DNA of 64,000 nt from Archangium gephyra (GTDB lineage Bacteria > Myxococcota > Myxococcia > Myxococcales > Myxococcaceae), in the NCBI GenBank assembly GCA_003243425.1, contig QFQP01000004.1:62001-126000 (forward strand), read 5' to 3'. The notes beneath the pieces were generated by a model. The model did not search any database. It was given only the letters and a program-made list of their open reading frames with translations, and was not told the origin of the DNA. The position numbers were made by a program, and so were the translations under genes. Of the stretch, positions 52,801 through 61,801 are shown piece by piece (the first letter of the stretch is position 1; each line of letters starts with the position of its first letter).

Positions 52801-54895
52801 CACCCAGCACGAAAGCGACAAGGCGGCGCTCGACGAGACGTCGGGCCGCGCGGCACGCCTGGAAGCGGCGACGCGCGATCTGACGCAGCAGCTGGCTGCG
52901 ACGCAGGCCACGCTCGACGAACGCACGCAGCAGGCAAGCACCCTCGAGACGCAGGTTCGTGAACTCGAAGGAACCCGCGACGAGCTGGCGCGCGTCACTT
53001 CGGAGCTTTCAGACCGCACGGCGCGCGTGGCGGGACTGGAGCAGCAGCTCACGGCGCTGCGTGACGAACTTCGTGCAGCCGAGGCGCTGCGTGACGAGCG
53101 GGCGTCCGAGATCGCACGGCTCGAACTCGCGCTGCAGGCCCGTACCGGTGCGGTCACTGACGCGACGGAACGCATCGCGCTGCTCGAAACAGAGAAGGCC
53201 ACGCTGGCAGCGTCGCTTGCTTCGGCGATGAACGAGGCGGAGCATGTTCGTGCCGAGCTCGAAGAAGCGCTCCTCGCGCGGGAAGGTGAGTCGCGGCTCC
53301 GCGAGACCGCCGAAGAGTCACTGAAGTCGCTCACCGACCGCGCTGACCGACTCGCTACCGAACGTGACGAGGCGCTGTCGTCGGCCGCGTCGCTCACGCA
53401 GGCGCTCGAGACCGTTCGTGCAGAGCTCGAGGCCACGCGCGACGCCTCGCGAAAGTCGCTCGACGAGAAGCACGCCGAAGCCGAGACGAGGCTGCAGGCC
53501 CTGCGCGACGAGCAACAGAACACGCTCTCGCAGCAGGCCCGCGCGTATCAGGACAGCCTCGAGCAGCACCGCGTCGACGCCCAGAAGGCGCTGCAGCACC
53601 GCGAAGAAGAGCTCTCGCGGCAGCTGACCGGCCTCGAGGCTCGGGCGACCGAACTCGAGCGACAACGCGCGGCGTTGCAGGAGACGCTGGACCGTCAGAC
53701 CTCCGAGGCCGAAGCGGCCCGCAAGGCGGCGGCTGATGCGTTCGAAGAGGTCGACAAGCAGCGCCAGGAGTTCAAGCTCGGCATGGAGCGCGCCCAGTCA
53801 GAGGCGCGTGGGCACCAGAGCGGCAAACTGTCGCTGCAGAACGAGCTGGAGACGCTGCGCCGCGAGCTCGACGAGCTCCGCACCTCGCTCGCTCAGGTCG
53901 GAGGCGAGTCGCGCGCCGCGACCGAAGCGCGTGAACAACTCGAAGGCGAGATGGACCGCCTCCGGCTGCGCGTGCCGGAGCTCGAAGGTCAGCTGCAGTC
54001 GCTGAAGGATCTGCAGCCCGAGCTCGAGCAGCTGCGCCAGCGTGTTCCGGCGATCGAGAGCGCGCTGCAGACGGCGCAGGAGCAGGTTCAGGCCGCCACG
54101 CTCGTCGAGCGCGAGCTCAAGAAGCAACTGCTCGATTTCGATGTCTCGCTCGCCCAGTCGCGCGCCCAGGCCGCCGAACTCGAAGGCGCGCAACAGAGCA
54201 GCACCACCGCGCAGGCCCAACTCGAGACCGAGGTTCGTGAGCTGCGTGAGCGGGTGAACCTGGCCGAGGCGGAGGCCACGCGGCTGCGCGAAGCCCGACT
54301 CTCCCACGACGAAGAGGCCACGGAGCTGCGCAACCGCGTCACGTTCCTCGAAGCACAGCTGGCAGAAGCGTCGCGCGAAGCGCCCACCTCCGACGAGCAG
54401 GTCGATCAACTCCGGCGCCGGTTGCCCGAGCTGGAGGCCGAGCTCGAGATCACCCGTGGCAATGCGCGCAACGAGGTCGAAGCCGCCGCGCGCGCCCGCC
54501 AGCAGGCGGAGGAGCTGCTGCTCGCCCTGCGCGTGAAGTACGGCGATCTGCAGCACACGCTCACCACGGCGAACGAAGATCTGTCGGAGGCGCGGGCAGA
54601 GACCGAGTTGCTCGACCAGGAGCGCGAGCGCCTGGCGGCCGAGGTCGAACGTCTCGAACGGGAGCTGCAGGAAGCGCGTTCGATGCCGCCCGTGGTGCCC
54701 GGAATCATCGCGCCCGAGCCGTCGCCCCCGGTGGTCGCGACGCCCAGCGGCATGGTCGTGCCGCCCCTGTCTGACAAGTCGGTGGAGGTCTTCGAACTCG
54801 ACGTGCCGTCCGAAGAGGACGAAGCGGCGGAGGAGATTCTCGTGCTGGACGACGAAGAGACCGACCCCGGGAAGAAAGATCCGCGGAAGCGCTGA
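49802..54895 (+). CDS. Giant protein: methyltransferase-like domain plus ~1,400-residue coiled coil
   Basis: A 1,697-residue protein with no signal peptide. Residues 1-205 resemble a class I methyltransferase: VLEIGAVASTLGQSARFL is a motif I-like loop, followed by VVAADADLAAVQEA, FDLVIVSDLAPYV and a GYLMGGLRNP strand. Motif I has Ala/Val where glycines are usual, so SAM binding is uncertain. From about 225 to 1,620 it is a continuous Glu/Arg/Ala/Leu coiled coil. The end is acidic (VEVFELDVPSEEDEAAEEIL). It resembles a cytoskeletal or scaffold protein; no SMC head or hinge is present. It starts at GTG 49802. Confidence 0.75.
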   Translation: MSSTFKRLGQSELLPRYIFAESLVARRRVLEIGAVASTLGQSARFLSTRGARIVVAADADLAAVQEAQARYAGPNLRFRPTVFDDFESGSFDLVIVSDLAPYVRAPELMKEIARLVGKSGYLMGGLRNPAGLSLANVLDPEDNDATPTYGQLLDVLSAHFKSIDVATQSPVLGYQLAFERGEGLQVDGSLAGMSEAAYYVVLAGHEEVRNFDPTWVQLPPEPLAFTGGKLEDAATRARDWRDRTERLKEVLQKKTAELQVRETELSETRQQLEGAREAVSRLTAQLESIRERPDVVRDREDLAARIRQMEAELQVARERAIDSEGRVASARNELEALQRQQKDAAVAALAAQESVRLERARREETATQLEDSRLRLAKSYEELRRVQDEAAAERVEHERTKIAIERLKEAASNHERALTDARDRELRLAEARSEALKAIEGLEAGFAEVRRQLSEARESVERKEADRISAVRSLEVEAQTRQGLEQELERANSQVRQLTIELQQRTTEKSGAETEVAAQRAAIERLEGELGAVRASEERWRHSSNEHAARITELTEELSRTNSSLSEVQRELALGNDAITALKTELELAKNRATDLEELLRVSRQNADRLAAVVEQDRARITELEGRLTTLGAEREQVAGFLANVEAELVETRRQLDERAAAHASASARGAELEQALGVAESRLKELSDDRDALLTERDDLRGSLSDVEKVRAEQGTRLTALAERSEAQATRASQLEGDLAQTRSELDRVTRDSNAQEKALKSALEERGLELELERETRSQRERQLAEVSSARVELESALATEREARAQLASARTTAESDLAVRNAELTQTAERLALEATTRERLETELAAERSARADAASTRDALQVRADALGRELADEQATRSSVEASLTAVSTALSEARGERDALRSKLDETSASLASARQDLDGLQAQREALSAQLEEASARGDSLSERFPALEAESKRVADRADSLEKRLAVVSTELEERSRALADAEARFSAERTQHESDKAALDETSGRAARLEAATRDLTQQLAATQATLDERTQQASTLETQVRELEGTRDELARVTSELSDRTARVAGLEQQLTALRDELRAAEALRDERASEIARLELALQARTGAVTDATERIALLETEKATLAASLASAMNEAEHVRAELEEALLAREGESRLRETAEESLKSLTDRADRLATERDEALSSAASLTQALETVRAELEATRDASRKSLDEKHAEAETRLQALRDEQQNTLSQQARAYQDSLEQHRVDAQKALQHREEELSRQLTGLEARATELERQRAALQETLDRQTSEAEAARKAAADAFEEVDKQRQEFKLGMERAQSEARGHQSGKLSLQNELETLRRELDELRTSLAQVGGESRAATEAREQLEGEMDRLRLRVPELEGQLQSLKDLQPELEQLRQRVPAIESALQTAQEQVQAATLVERELKKQLLDFDVSLAQSRAQAAELEGAQQSSTTAQAQLETEVRELRERVNLAEAEATRLREARLSHDEEATELRNRVTFLEAQLAEASREAPTSDEQVDQLRRRLPELEAELEITRGNARNEVEAAARARQQAEELLLALRVKYGDLQHTLTTANEDLSEARAETELLDQERERLAAEVERLERELQEARSMPPVVPGIIAPEPSPPVVATPSGMVVPPLSDKSVEVFELDVPSEEDEAAEEILVLDDEETDPGKKDPRKR

Positions 54896-54932
54896 CCTGA
54901 CTGTTCGTTCCACCGGGCGGAGATCGCCTGTG

Positions 54933-54938
54933 TATGGT
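54933..54938 (+). promoter_or_regulatory. TANNNT -10-like hexamer 7 nt before a GTG start
   Basis: TATGGT at 54933-54938 precedes GTG 54946 by 7 nt and contains the upstream ATG 54934. No Shine-Dalgarno is seen before either codon. Confidence 0.35.
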
Positions 54939-54945
54939 CGCGCGC

Positions 54946-57123
54946 GTGCGTCGGTGGACTCTCGTTGCGGTGCTGGCTGCGGTCGTCCTGGGCGTGGTGT
55001 GGCTGCTGTCGGGCGATGACGTCGAGCCGTCGGCCAACGTCGACGATGCGGTCGTCGCCGATGAACTTCCGCCGCCGCCCCCGAAGCCCGCAGAGGCGAA
55101 GGGCGCGCGCGTGTCGGGCATCGTGTTGCGGGACGGCCAACCGGTCGCCAACGCGCGCGTGTCGCTGAAGGCGTCGACGCCGCTGGTCACGCTCACGCTC
55201 GATGACGGGCGCTTTCTGTTCGACGACGTGCCGTCCGGCGCCGCGTTTCTGGCCGCGTCGAATGCTGAAGCTGCCTCCGAAGTGCTGGGGCCGTATCAGC
55301 TGACGCCCGGCGGCGCGGTGGAAGGCGTGACGTTGACGTTGTCTGCGTCGGTGAAGATCGCCGGTCGGGTGATCGATCTGCTCACCCAGAAGCCGATCGC
55401 TGGCGCGCAGATCGTCTCGCCGGTCAGCGCCGTGCGGACTGACGCAGAAGGGCGCTTCGCGTTGACGGGCGCGAAGGCTCAGACGTGGCTCGACGTGATG
55501 GCGCCCGGCTTCCTCTCGCGTACCGAGTGGGTGTCGCTCGAGCTCGCGAACTCGGGCGGGCTGCTCGAGTTGGTGTTGACGCCGTCTTCCTGGATTGAAG
55601 GCACCGTGCAGGAGTCGGGCGTCCCCGTCGCGGCAGCCACGGTGTGGGGCGAGTTCGCCGATGGAGCGCGTCACGGTGCGCGCTCGATGAACGTGTTCAC
55701 CGACAAAGACGGCAAGTTCCGCCTCGAATGTGGCGCCGGCAGCTACGCGCTTTCAGCCGTCACGGTGCGCGGCATTCGCGTGAAGGGTCCGCTCGTTCGG
55801 GTCGGCGTCGGCGAGACGAAGACCGGCGTGGTGCTCGACACCGGCGACGTGTCGAGTGCGACGGGTACCGTCACGCGCGTCGGCCAGCCGGTGAGTGGCG
55901 CGCAGGTGATGGCCGTCGACGCGTTGACGGAAGACGTCGCCGGCATCGCGACGTCCGCGGCTGACGGCACGTTCCGCTTCGACGGGCTCTCGCTCGGCAA
56001 GTACGTGCTCCAGGTTCGTGCCGGCCCGCTCAACGCGAGCGCGGGGCCGTTCGAACATCGTGGCGACGGAATGCCGTGGACGGTGGCGTTGAGCGCCGGC
56101 GCTGAGCTGCGTGGTCGCGTCGAGCCGCCGTCGGGTGGCGTCGTCGTTCGTTGGCGCTCCGGCAGTTGGTCGGGGCCTTCGGCACAGACGGTGACCGACC
56201 TCGAAGGCACGTTCCGCTTCGAGGGTCTTCCTGACGAGCCGGTGACGCTCGACGCTGAAGGTCCGACCGGCGCGGCCACGGCTACGGCACGCGCTGGTGA
56301 CGAGGTGGTGCTGAAGCTCAAACGCGGCACGGTGATCGTTCAGTTGCGCGACGACACGGGCAAACCCATCTCGGACGGCGTGATCGCCGCGCGCAGCATC
56401 GACACCGGCACCACGCGACGGCAGTTCGTGCTCGCACCCGATGGTGTCGCGCGGCTCGAACTCGCGTACGGGCGTTGGAGCCTCAGCCTCGAGGTCGCAG
56501 GCCGCGGACGCAGCGCGAACGTCGAGGTGGTCGTCGGCGAGGGCGGGGCGCAGGCCACGTTGATGCTCGAGTCGTCGCTCGCCGTCTCTGGCCGCGTCAT
56601 CGCGAGAGGAACGTCGGCCCCGGTGAATGGCGCGCGCGTGGAGTCGTTCGCCGGGGAGCCCGGTCGTGTTTCGCGCGTCTCGGTGCTCACCGACGCGCGC
56701 GGCGAGTTCCTTCTGCCGCCGGTGCCTCGGTCCGCGAACCTCCGCGTCGCGCGCGAAGGCTTCGTCGACCAGTGGCGCCGCGCAGCCGACGGCCCGCGTT
56801 GGGACGTTTCTCTCGAGCCCATGAACCCGGGGCAGGGCCAGCGGCCCGAGTTCGAGCAGTTCGAAGGCGTCGGGATGACGCTCGACGCGCGCGAAGGCCC
56901 GGTGCGCGTGGCGCTGGTGTCCGAGGGCAGCCCGGCGGAGCGAGCCGGGGTTCAAGCGGGCGACGTGATCCTCGCGGTCGATGGTCAGAGCGTCGCTGGC
57001 CAGAACCTCAACGCGGTCGTCGCGCGTATTCGTGGCCCGGCTGGAACGCCGGTGGCGATCACGTTTCAGCGATCGGGCCGCGAGATCAACATGACGATTC
57101 GCCGCAAGCTGCTGACGCTCTAA
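54946..57123 (+). CDS. Membrane-anchored repeat protein with C-terminal PDZ domain
   Basis: A 725-residue protein. An N-terminal helix (MRRWTLVAVLAAVVLGVVWLL) is a signal anchor, followed by a Pro-rich linker. Six or seven carboxypeptidase-regulatory-like beta units follow (for example VSGIVLRDGQPVANARVSL and IAGRVIDLLTQKPIAGAQI). The last 90 residues are a PDZ domain (SPAERAGVQAGDVILAVDGQSV). It probably acts in the periplasm as a binding scaffold; there is no protease domain. GTG 54946 is chosen on the TATGGT hexamer; ATG 54934 would add four residues. Its stop overlaps the convergent kinase gene by 4 nt. Confidence 0.78.
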   Translation: MRRWTLVAVLAAVVLGVVWLLSGDDVEPSANVDDAVVADELPPPPPKPAEAKGARVSGIVLRDGQPVANARVSLKASTPLVTLTLDDGRFLFDDVPSGAAFLAASNAEAASEVLGPYQLTPGGAVEGVTLTLSASVKIAGRVIDLLTQKPIAGAQIVSPVSAVRTDAEGRFALTGAKAQTWLDVMAPGFLSRTEWVSLELANSGGLLELVLTPSSWIEGTVQESGVPVAAATVWGEFADGARHGARSMNVFTDKDGKFRLECGAGSYALSAVTVRGIRVKGPLVRVGVGETKTGVVLDTGDVSSATGTVTRVGQPVSGAQVMAVDALTEDVAGIATSAADGTFRFDGLSLGKYVLQVRAGPLNASAGPFEHRGDGMPWTVALSAGAELRGRVEPPSGGVVVRWRSGSWSGPSAQTVTDLEGTFRFEGLPDEPVTLDAEGPTGAATATARAGDEVVLKLKRGTVIVQLRDDTGKPISDGVIAARSIDTGTTRRQFVLAPDGVARLELAYGRWSLSLEVAGRGRSANVEVVVGEGGAQATLMLESSLAVSGRVIARGTSAPVNGARVESFAGEPGRVSRVSVLTDARGEFLLPPVPRSANLRVAREGFVDQWRRAADGPRWDVSLEPMNPGQGQRPEFEQFEGVGMTLDAREGPVRVALVSEGSPAERAGVQAGDVILAVDGQSVAGQNLNAVVARIRGPAGTPVAITFQRSGREINMTIRRKLLTL

Positions 57124-59312
57124 CCGGCCTTCTGCTTCTTCCGGTCGCGCCGCGACGGGCGCTCTTTCTGAACCGCCGCCGGCGCTGCGGGCAACGCGGG
57201 CATCGGCGTTCCGTCGATGGTCGGCGTCTCCGGAGGCAGCTCTTCGACCAGCGCCGGAAGGCGAATGGTGAACGTGGTGCCTTCGCCCTGGCGGCTCTGC
57301 ACCGAGATGGTGCCGCCGTGGTTCTTCACGATGCGCTGACTGATGGCGAGCCCGAGCCCGGTGCCCTTCTGCTTCGTCGTGAAGAAGGGCACGAAGATGT
57401 TCAGCTGCTGATCGGCCGGAATGCCCGGCCCGTCGTCTTCGACCTGAATCTCGACCTGCTCCGGGCTGCGGAAGTCACTGAAGCGCTCGGGCCGATTCGC
57501 GCGAACGGTGATCGACCCTTCGCGGTCTCCGAGCGCCTGAACCGCGTTCTGCACGAGGTTGATGAGCACCTGCTTGAGCTGTTCGGCATCGGCGTCGACA
57601 CGCGGTAGCCCCTCGGTGAGCTCTTCCTTGATGGTCACGTGCTTCGGCACGTCGTTGCCGATGAGCTTCAAGGTGCGGCTGACGACTTCACCCAGGTCGG
57701 TCGGGCCGAAGGTCTGTTTCAACGGCCGCGAGTAGTCGAGGAACGCGCTCACCACGCCGTTGAGCCGGTTCACCTCTTCGACGATCACTTCGACGAATTC
57801 GCCCTCTTCATTGGGCAGTTGGCGGGGGTCGAGGAACTGCGCCGCGCCCTTGATCGCCCCGAGCGGATTGCGGATTTCGTGCGCGAGGCCCGCAGCCATT
57901 TCACCGAGCGCGGCGAGACGATCGCGTTCGCGCATCTTGTCGTAGAGCTTCGAGTTCTCGATGACGGTGGCGACGCGGTCGGCGAGCTCGAGAATCAGCG
58001 CGATCTCGTCCGAAGCGAACGCCTCGGGCACGCGCTCGTCCCACAGGTTGAGAAAGCCGAGCACACGATCGTTACCCATCAACGGCACGGTGATGCCGGC
58101 CTTCATCTGCTGCATCGCCGTGCGCACGTCGTTCAAGCGGCGCAGCTCGTCGCGCGACTTGCGGGCTTCCAGCGTCTGCGCGCGGAGTTCGACGATGCGG
58201 CGTTCGACCGTTTCGATCAGCTGGGCACGTTCGGTGCGGCTCACCAGGGCGCGCGCCGTACCCTGGTCGATGAACAGGGCAGGGACCGGGCCGCGACTGT
58301 CGAGCAGTCGGAAGCCGGGTCGATCTTCCGCGAGCAGGTAGATCGACGCATGCGTCACGCGGCGCGTTTCATTGAGGCCGTCGAGCAGCGAGGCCGCGAG
58401 ATCGGGCGCGTCGATCACGTTCGCCGTGCGACGCTGCAGCTGCCGAACGGAGTCGAGGAACTCGAAGCGTTGGCGGAAGAACAGCGCGACCACCTTCTCG
58501 TCGACCCAACGGCTCAGCGGCTCGAGGAGGATCAGCATCACGAACGCCGCCACCACCGTGTTGAAGAGGTAGAGGCTCGTGTTGCCTTCGACCCACGCGG
58601 TGAGCACCGCGAAGACGACGGCGAGGAACCCCGCCAGCACCGCCTGTGACGCGAACTTTCCGAGCAGCTCGTGAAGGTCCATCAAGCGCAGGCGGAGCAG
58701 GGTCTGCGCGAGGAAGAAGAGGTACAGCGTGGAGATCGTCGGCCCCAGCGTGGGGATGGGGATGTCGAAGCGCGCGACGAGATCGAGGCCGCTGAAGAGC
58801 ACCGTCGCCGCCGCGCCGACCGCCAGGTACAGCAGTCGCGAGCGCTCGATGCGCGATTCGCTGGTGCGCATGCGCGCGAGAATCAGCGACACCGAGAACG
58901 ACAGCGCGAGCAGCACCCACACCGAAACGGCGACACGTGCCCACAACGATTCGGCCAGTGGTGTGGCTCCGACCGCGACGCCGAGCAGCACGGAAAAGAA
59001 CGACGCGCGACGGCCGTAGCGCGCAGCACGCGGGCTGAAGTTGAGGAACTCGAGGAAGAACGAGAGCGCCGCCACCGGGAGAATGGCGCCGGTCACGATC
59101 GACACGCCCATCATCACGCGGCCGACGATGGTGGCGTCCGAGAAGGGAAACAGGCCTTCGAGGAAGCGCGCGAGCTGAAAGACGCCGACCGAGATCGCCA
59201 GCACGCCGTACAGCGTCAGCGCACGCGCGCGTTGCGCACGGAGCAACGTCGCCACGCCGAGCGCGAGGCCGACGATGGCGGCGAACAACATGCTTTGCGT
59301 GCGAATGTCCAT
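57120..59312 (-). CDS. Membrane sensor histidine kinase with GAF domain
   Basis: A 730-residue sensor kinase. The N-terminal 280 residues contain about eight hydrophobic helices. A GAF domain follows (about 295-465, ending FASDEIALILELADRVATVIENS). The dimerisation helix has the phosphoacceptor His478 in LAHEIRNPLGAIKG. The ATP lid carries NLVQNAVQAL, VEDDGPGIP and GTGLGLAIS. The family is of the NtrB/PAS-free complex-sensor type. No response regulator is adjacent, so it is an orphan within the window. The Lys/Arg-rich C-terminus is an unusual addition. Confidence 0.92.
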   Translation of the reverse strand: MDIRTQSMLFAAIVGLALGVATLLRAQRARALTLYGVLAISVGVFQLARFLEGLFPFSDATIVGRVMMGVSIVTGAILPVAALSFFLEFLNFSPRAARYGRRASFFSVLLGVAVGATPLAESLWARVAVSVWVLLALSFSVSLILARMRTSESRIERSRLLYLAVGAAATVLFSGLDLVARFDIPIPTLGPTISTLYLFFLAQTLLRLRLMDLHELLGKFASQAVLAGFLAVVFAVLTAWVEGNTSLYLFNTVVAAFVMLILLEPLSRWVDEKVVALFFRQRFEFLDSVRQLQRRTANVIDAPDLAASLLDGLNETRRVTHASIYLLAEDRPGFRLLDSRGPVPALFIDQGTARALVSRTERAQLIETVERRIVELRAQTLEARKSRDELRRLNDVRTAMQQMKAGITVPLMGNDRVLGFLNLWDERVPEAFASDEIALILELADRVATVIENSKLYDKMRERDRLAALGEMAAGLAHEIRNPLGAIKGAAQFLDPRQLPNEEGEFVEVIVEEVNRLNGVVSAFLDYSRPLKQTFGPTDLGEVVSRTLKLIGNDVPKHVTIKEELTEGLPRVDADAEQLKQVLINLVQNAVQALGDREGSITVRANRPERFSDFRSPEQVEIQVEDDGPGIPADQQLNIFVPFFTTKQKGTGLGLAISQRIVKNHGGTISVQSRQGEGTTFTIRLPALVEELPPETPTIDGTPMPALPAAPAAVQKERPSRRDRKKQKAG

Positions 59313-59383
59313 GCCGGCGCTCGGTAGCCTACTTGAGCGACACGCGGCATTCGCCCCCGACGTCCGGGTGATGGACGTGAAAG

Positions 59384-59410
59384 TTGACGATCTGGAGCAG
59401 CGTGTACGAT
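59384..59410 (+). promoter_or_regulatory. Candidate promoter of the lytic transglycosylase gene
   Basis: TTGACG (59384-59389) and TACGAT (59405-59410) are spaced by 15 nt, slightly short. GTG 59417 lies 6 nt after the -10, so transcription and translation may begin at the same base. Confidence 0.4.
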
Positions 59411-59416
59411 GCGGCG

Positions 59417-61747
59417 GTGCGTCGTCTTCTCGCTGCTTTCCTTCTTGCTCAATCTGCGATCGCGCAGACCCCTGACGACTTCCCTGCGGAGCTCGAAGAG
59501 GAAGCAGACCCGTCGTTCATTCAGTTTCAGAACCCGGCCTTCCCCTCGCCGAAGGTCGCGGTCGTGCCGGTCGACCGTGGTCCGAAGATCGAGCGCGTAG
59601 ACCTCGCTCCGTATTTCGCAGAAGGAAAGCTCGCGGAGGCGAAGGCCGCTTTCGACGCCGGCAACTTCTCGAAAGCGATCGCGCTGCTCGATGGCCAGCC
59701 CGAGCACGGGCCCATTCGGTTTCTCCGCGCGCTCGCCGCGCATCGGTCGGGTGACTGGCAGTTCTCGGCCAGGGAGTTCGAGTCGATCGCCGCTTCGTAC
59801 GCGCCGCTGCGCGATCGGTGCCTGGTTCATGCCGGCTGGGGCTACGAGCAGCTCAAGGACTGGGACGGCGCGATTCGCGCGTTCAGTCAGGTGAGCGGCA
59901 CTTCGCGGCTCACGCCCGATGCACGCATTGGCCTTTCGCGCGCGTACCGTTGGAAGCGCGATTGGAAGCAGTCCGAAGCCGCGCTCGCGCAGTACGTCGA
60001 TCGCCTGCCGCCACCGTGGGGCCGCAACGTCGGCGCTGAGGCGTTGCTGCAGTTGGCAGATCTCGCCGCCGCGAAGAAAGACTCGAAGACCGAACAGGCG
60101 ACGCTGCTCAAGCTGTGGTCGCGGCACCCGATGTCGAAGGAAGCGGCGAAGGCCGAACCGCGGCTCGGCGATCTCTCGAAGGTCCCGGTCGACGCCGCCG
60201 TCACGCGCGCCGAGGCGTTGATCGACGCCCATCGGAACCTCCAGGGCATCACCATGCTCGAGCCGCTGGTCGCAGAGCTGAAGGTGCCTGACGCCACCGC
60301 GTGCCGCGCGCACTTCGCGTTGGGGAAGGGTTACCGCAAGCAGCGTCAGCACGCGAAGGCGTTGCCCGAGCTCGCGTTGGTCAAGAAGTGCAAAGACCCC
60401 GAGCTGCGCGCACGTGCGCTCTTCACGCTCGGCTTCAGTCAGACCATCTCGGCGCAGGGGCTCGCGGCCGGAACGTACGAATCACTCGCGCGCGGTTTTC
60501 CCGAGCACGCGCTCGCTGACGACGCGCTCTTCTTCGCGGCTGACGTGCATCTTCGTCGCGGGCAGAAAGACGAAGCGATCGAGCGCTTGATCGACGTCGT
60601 CGACAAGTATCCGAACGGCGACTTCGCAGCTGACGCGCTCTTCAAGTTGTTCTGGGTCGCACGTGAAGAAGGTCGAATCGACGAGGCGCTCGAGTTCCTC
60701 ACCGAGATCGAAGGCCGCTGGGCGAAGAGCGAAGACAGCTACGAGGTCGAACGTGCGCAGTACTGGCGCGCGCGTGTGTACGAGCAGCAGGAGCGCCCCG
60801 TCGACGCGGTGACGCTGTACGAGTCGATCGCCACCGAGCATCCGGCCACGTATTACGGGCTGCTCGCGCGTGAACGCGTGCTCGAGCTCGACGCGGCGAA
60901 GGGTGCTGCGTTGAACGGCGCCGTGAAAGCTGCGCTCACCGCAGACGATCCGTTCCCGATTCACGCTGGTCCGCTCGGTTCAGACCCGCAGTTTGCGAGC
61001 GCGGTCGAGCTGCTCCGCATGGGCTTCGGCGAACTGGTGCCGATGGAGATCCTCTCGATCGATAGGTCCACGCTGCCGCCCGATTCGTTGCGGCTGATGG
61101 TGTTGATGCTGTCGATGGCGCAGCAGGAACGCTCGGCGCACGGCATGGCGCGTCTGTGGCTGCGTCGCGATCTCTCGGGCCCCATCACCGCGGAGCGACG
61201 CGCCGTCTGGGAAATCGCCTACCCGAACGCCTTCCGTGATCTGGTCGTCACCCATTCGAGGTCGGCTGACGCGCTCGATCCCGATCTGCTCCAGGCGTTG
61301 ATGCGCGAAGAGAGCGCGCTCGACCCGAAGGCGTTGTCGTGGGCCGGCGCGCTCGGTCTGTGTCAGCTGATGCCCGCCACCGCATCGGGCGTCGCCATGC
61401 AGCTCAATATCAAGAAGCCATCGCAGCAGCAGTTGCTCGAGCCGGAGCTCAACATTCAACTCGGCGCCCGGTACCTCTCTGATCTGGTGATTCGGCAGAA
61501 GGGCGTCAAGCCGTTCGCGCTGGCCAGCTACAACGCGGGTGAGGGGGCTGTTGCCCGGTGGCGCCGTGAAAATGGTGACTCGGATCTCGCGTCGTGGGTG
61601 GAGCTCGTGCCGCTTCAGGAGACGCGCGGCTACGTGAAGCGCGTGCTGCGCAGCTACAACACCTACAAGCTGCTCTACGCGCCGGGCGAACTGGCGAAGA
61701 CCGTGGCGCCGCCGCCTGCACCACAAAAGCCCTCGAAGAGCGGATAA
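59417..61747 (+). CDS. TPR-containing lytic transglycosylase (Slt-like)
   Basis: A 776-residue exported enzyme. The signal peptide is MRRLLAAFLLAQSAIAQ. About 550 residues of TPR-like helical repeats follow. The C-terminal transglycosylase domain (about 615-755) has the catalytic glutamate in LMREESALDPKA (Glu632), then GALGLCQLMPATA, and the ALASYNAGEGAV and RGYVKRVLRSYNTY motifs. It would cleave peptidoglycan glycan strands, giving 1,6-anhydro ends. The layout matches Slt70. GTG 59417 is the only start giving an intact signal peptide. Confidence 0.92.
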   Translation: MRRLLAAFLLAQSAIAQTPDDFPAELEEEADPSFIQFQNPAFPSPKVAVVPVDRGPKIERVDLAPYFAEGKLAEAKAAFDAGNFSKAIALLDGQPEHGPIRFLRALAAHRSGDWQFSAREFESIAASYAPLRDRCLVHAGWGYEQLKDWDGAIRAFSQVSGTSRLTPDARIGLSRAYRWKRDWKQSEAALAQYVDRLPPPWGRNVGAEALLQLADLAAAKKDSKTEQATLLKLWSRHPMSKEAAKAEPRLGDLSKVPVDAAVTRAEALIDAHRNLQGITMLEPLVAELKVPDATACRAHFALGKGYRKQRQHAKALPELALVKKCKDPELRARALFTLGFSQTISAQGLAAGTYESLARGFPEHALADDALFFAADVHLRRGQKDEAIERLIDVVDKYPNGDFAADALFKLFWVAREEGRIDEALEFLTEIEGRWAKSEDSYEVERAQYWRARVYEQQERPVDAVTLYESIATEHPATYYGLLARERVLELDAAKGAALNGAVKAALTADDPFPIHAGPLGSDPQFASAVELLRMGFGELVPMEILSIDRSTLPPDSLRLMVLMLSMAQQERSAHGMARLWLRRDLSGPITAERRAVWEIAYPNAFRDLVVTHSRSADALDPDLLQALMREESALDPKALSWAGALGLCQLMPATASGVAMQLNIKKPSQQQLLEPELNIQLGARYLSDLVIRQKGVKPFALASYNAGEGAVARWRRENGDSDLASWVELVPLQETRGYVKRVLRSYNTYKLLYAPGELAKTVAPPPAPQKPSKSG

Positions 61748-61801
61748 CCGTTCAGGTTTTGAATTTCGCGTCGTCCATCGCCTCCGAAAGGAGGAGTTCC
61801 G

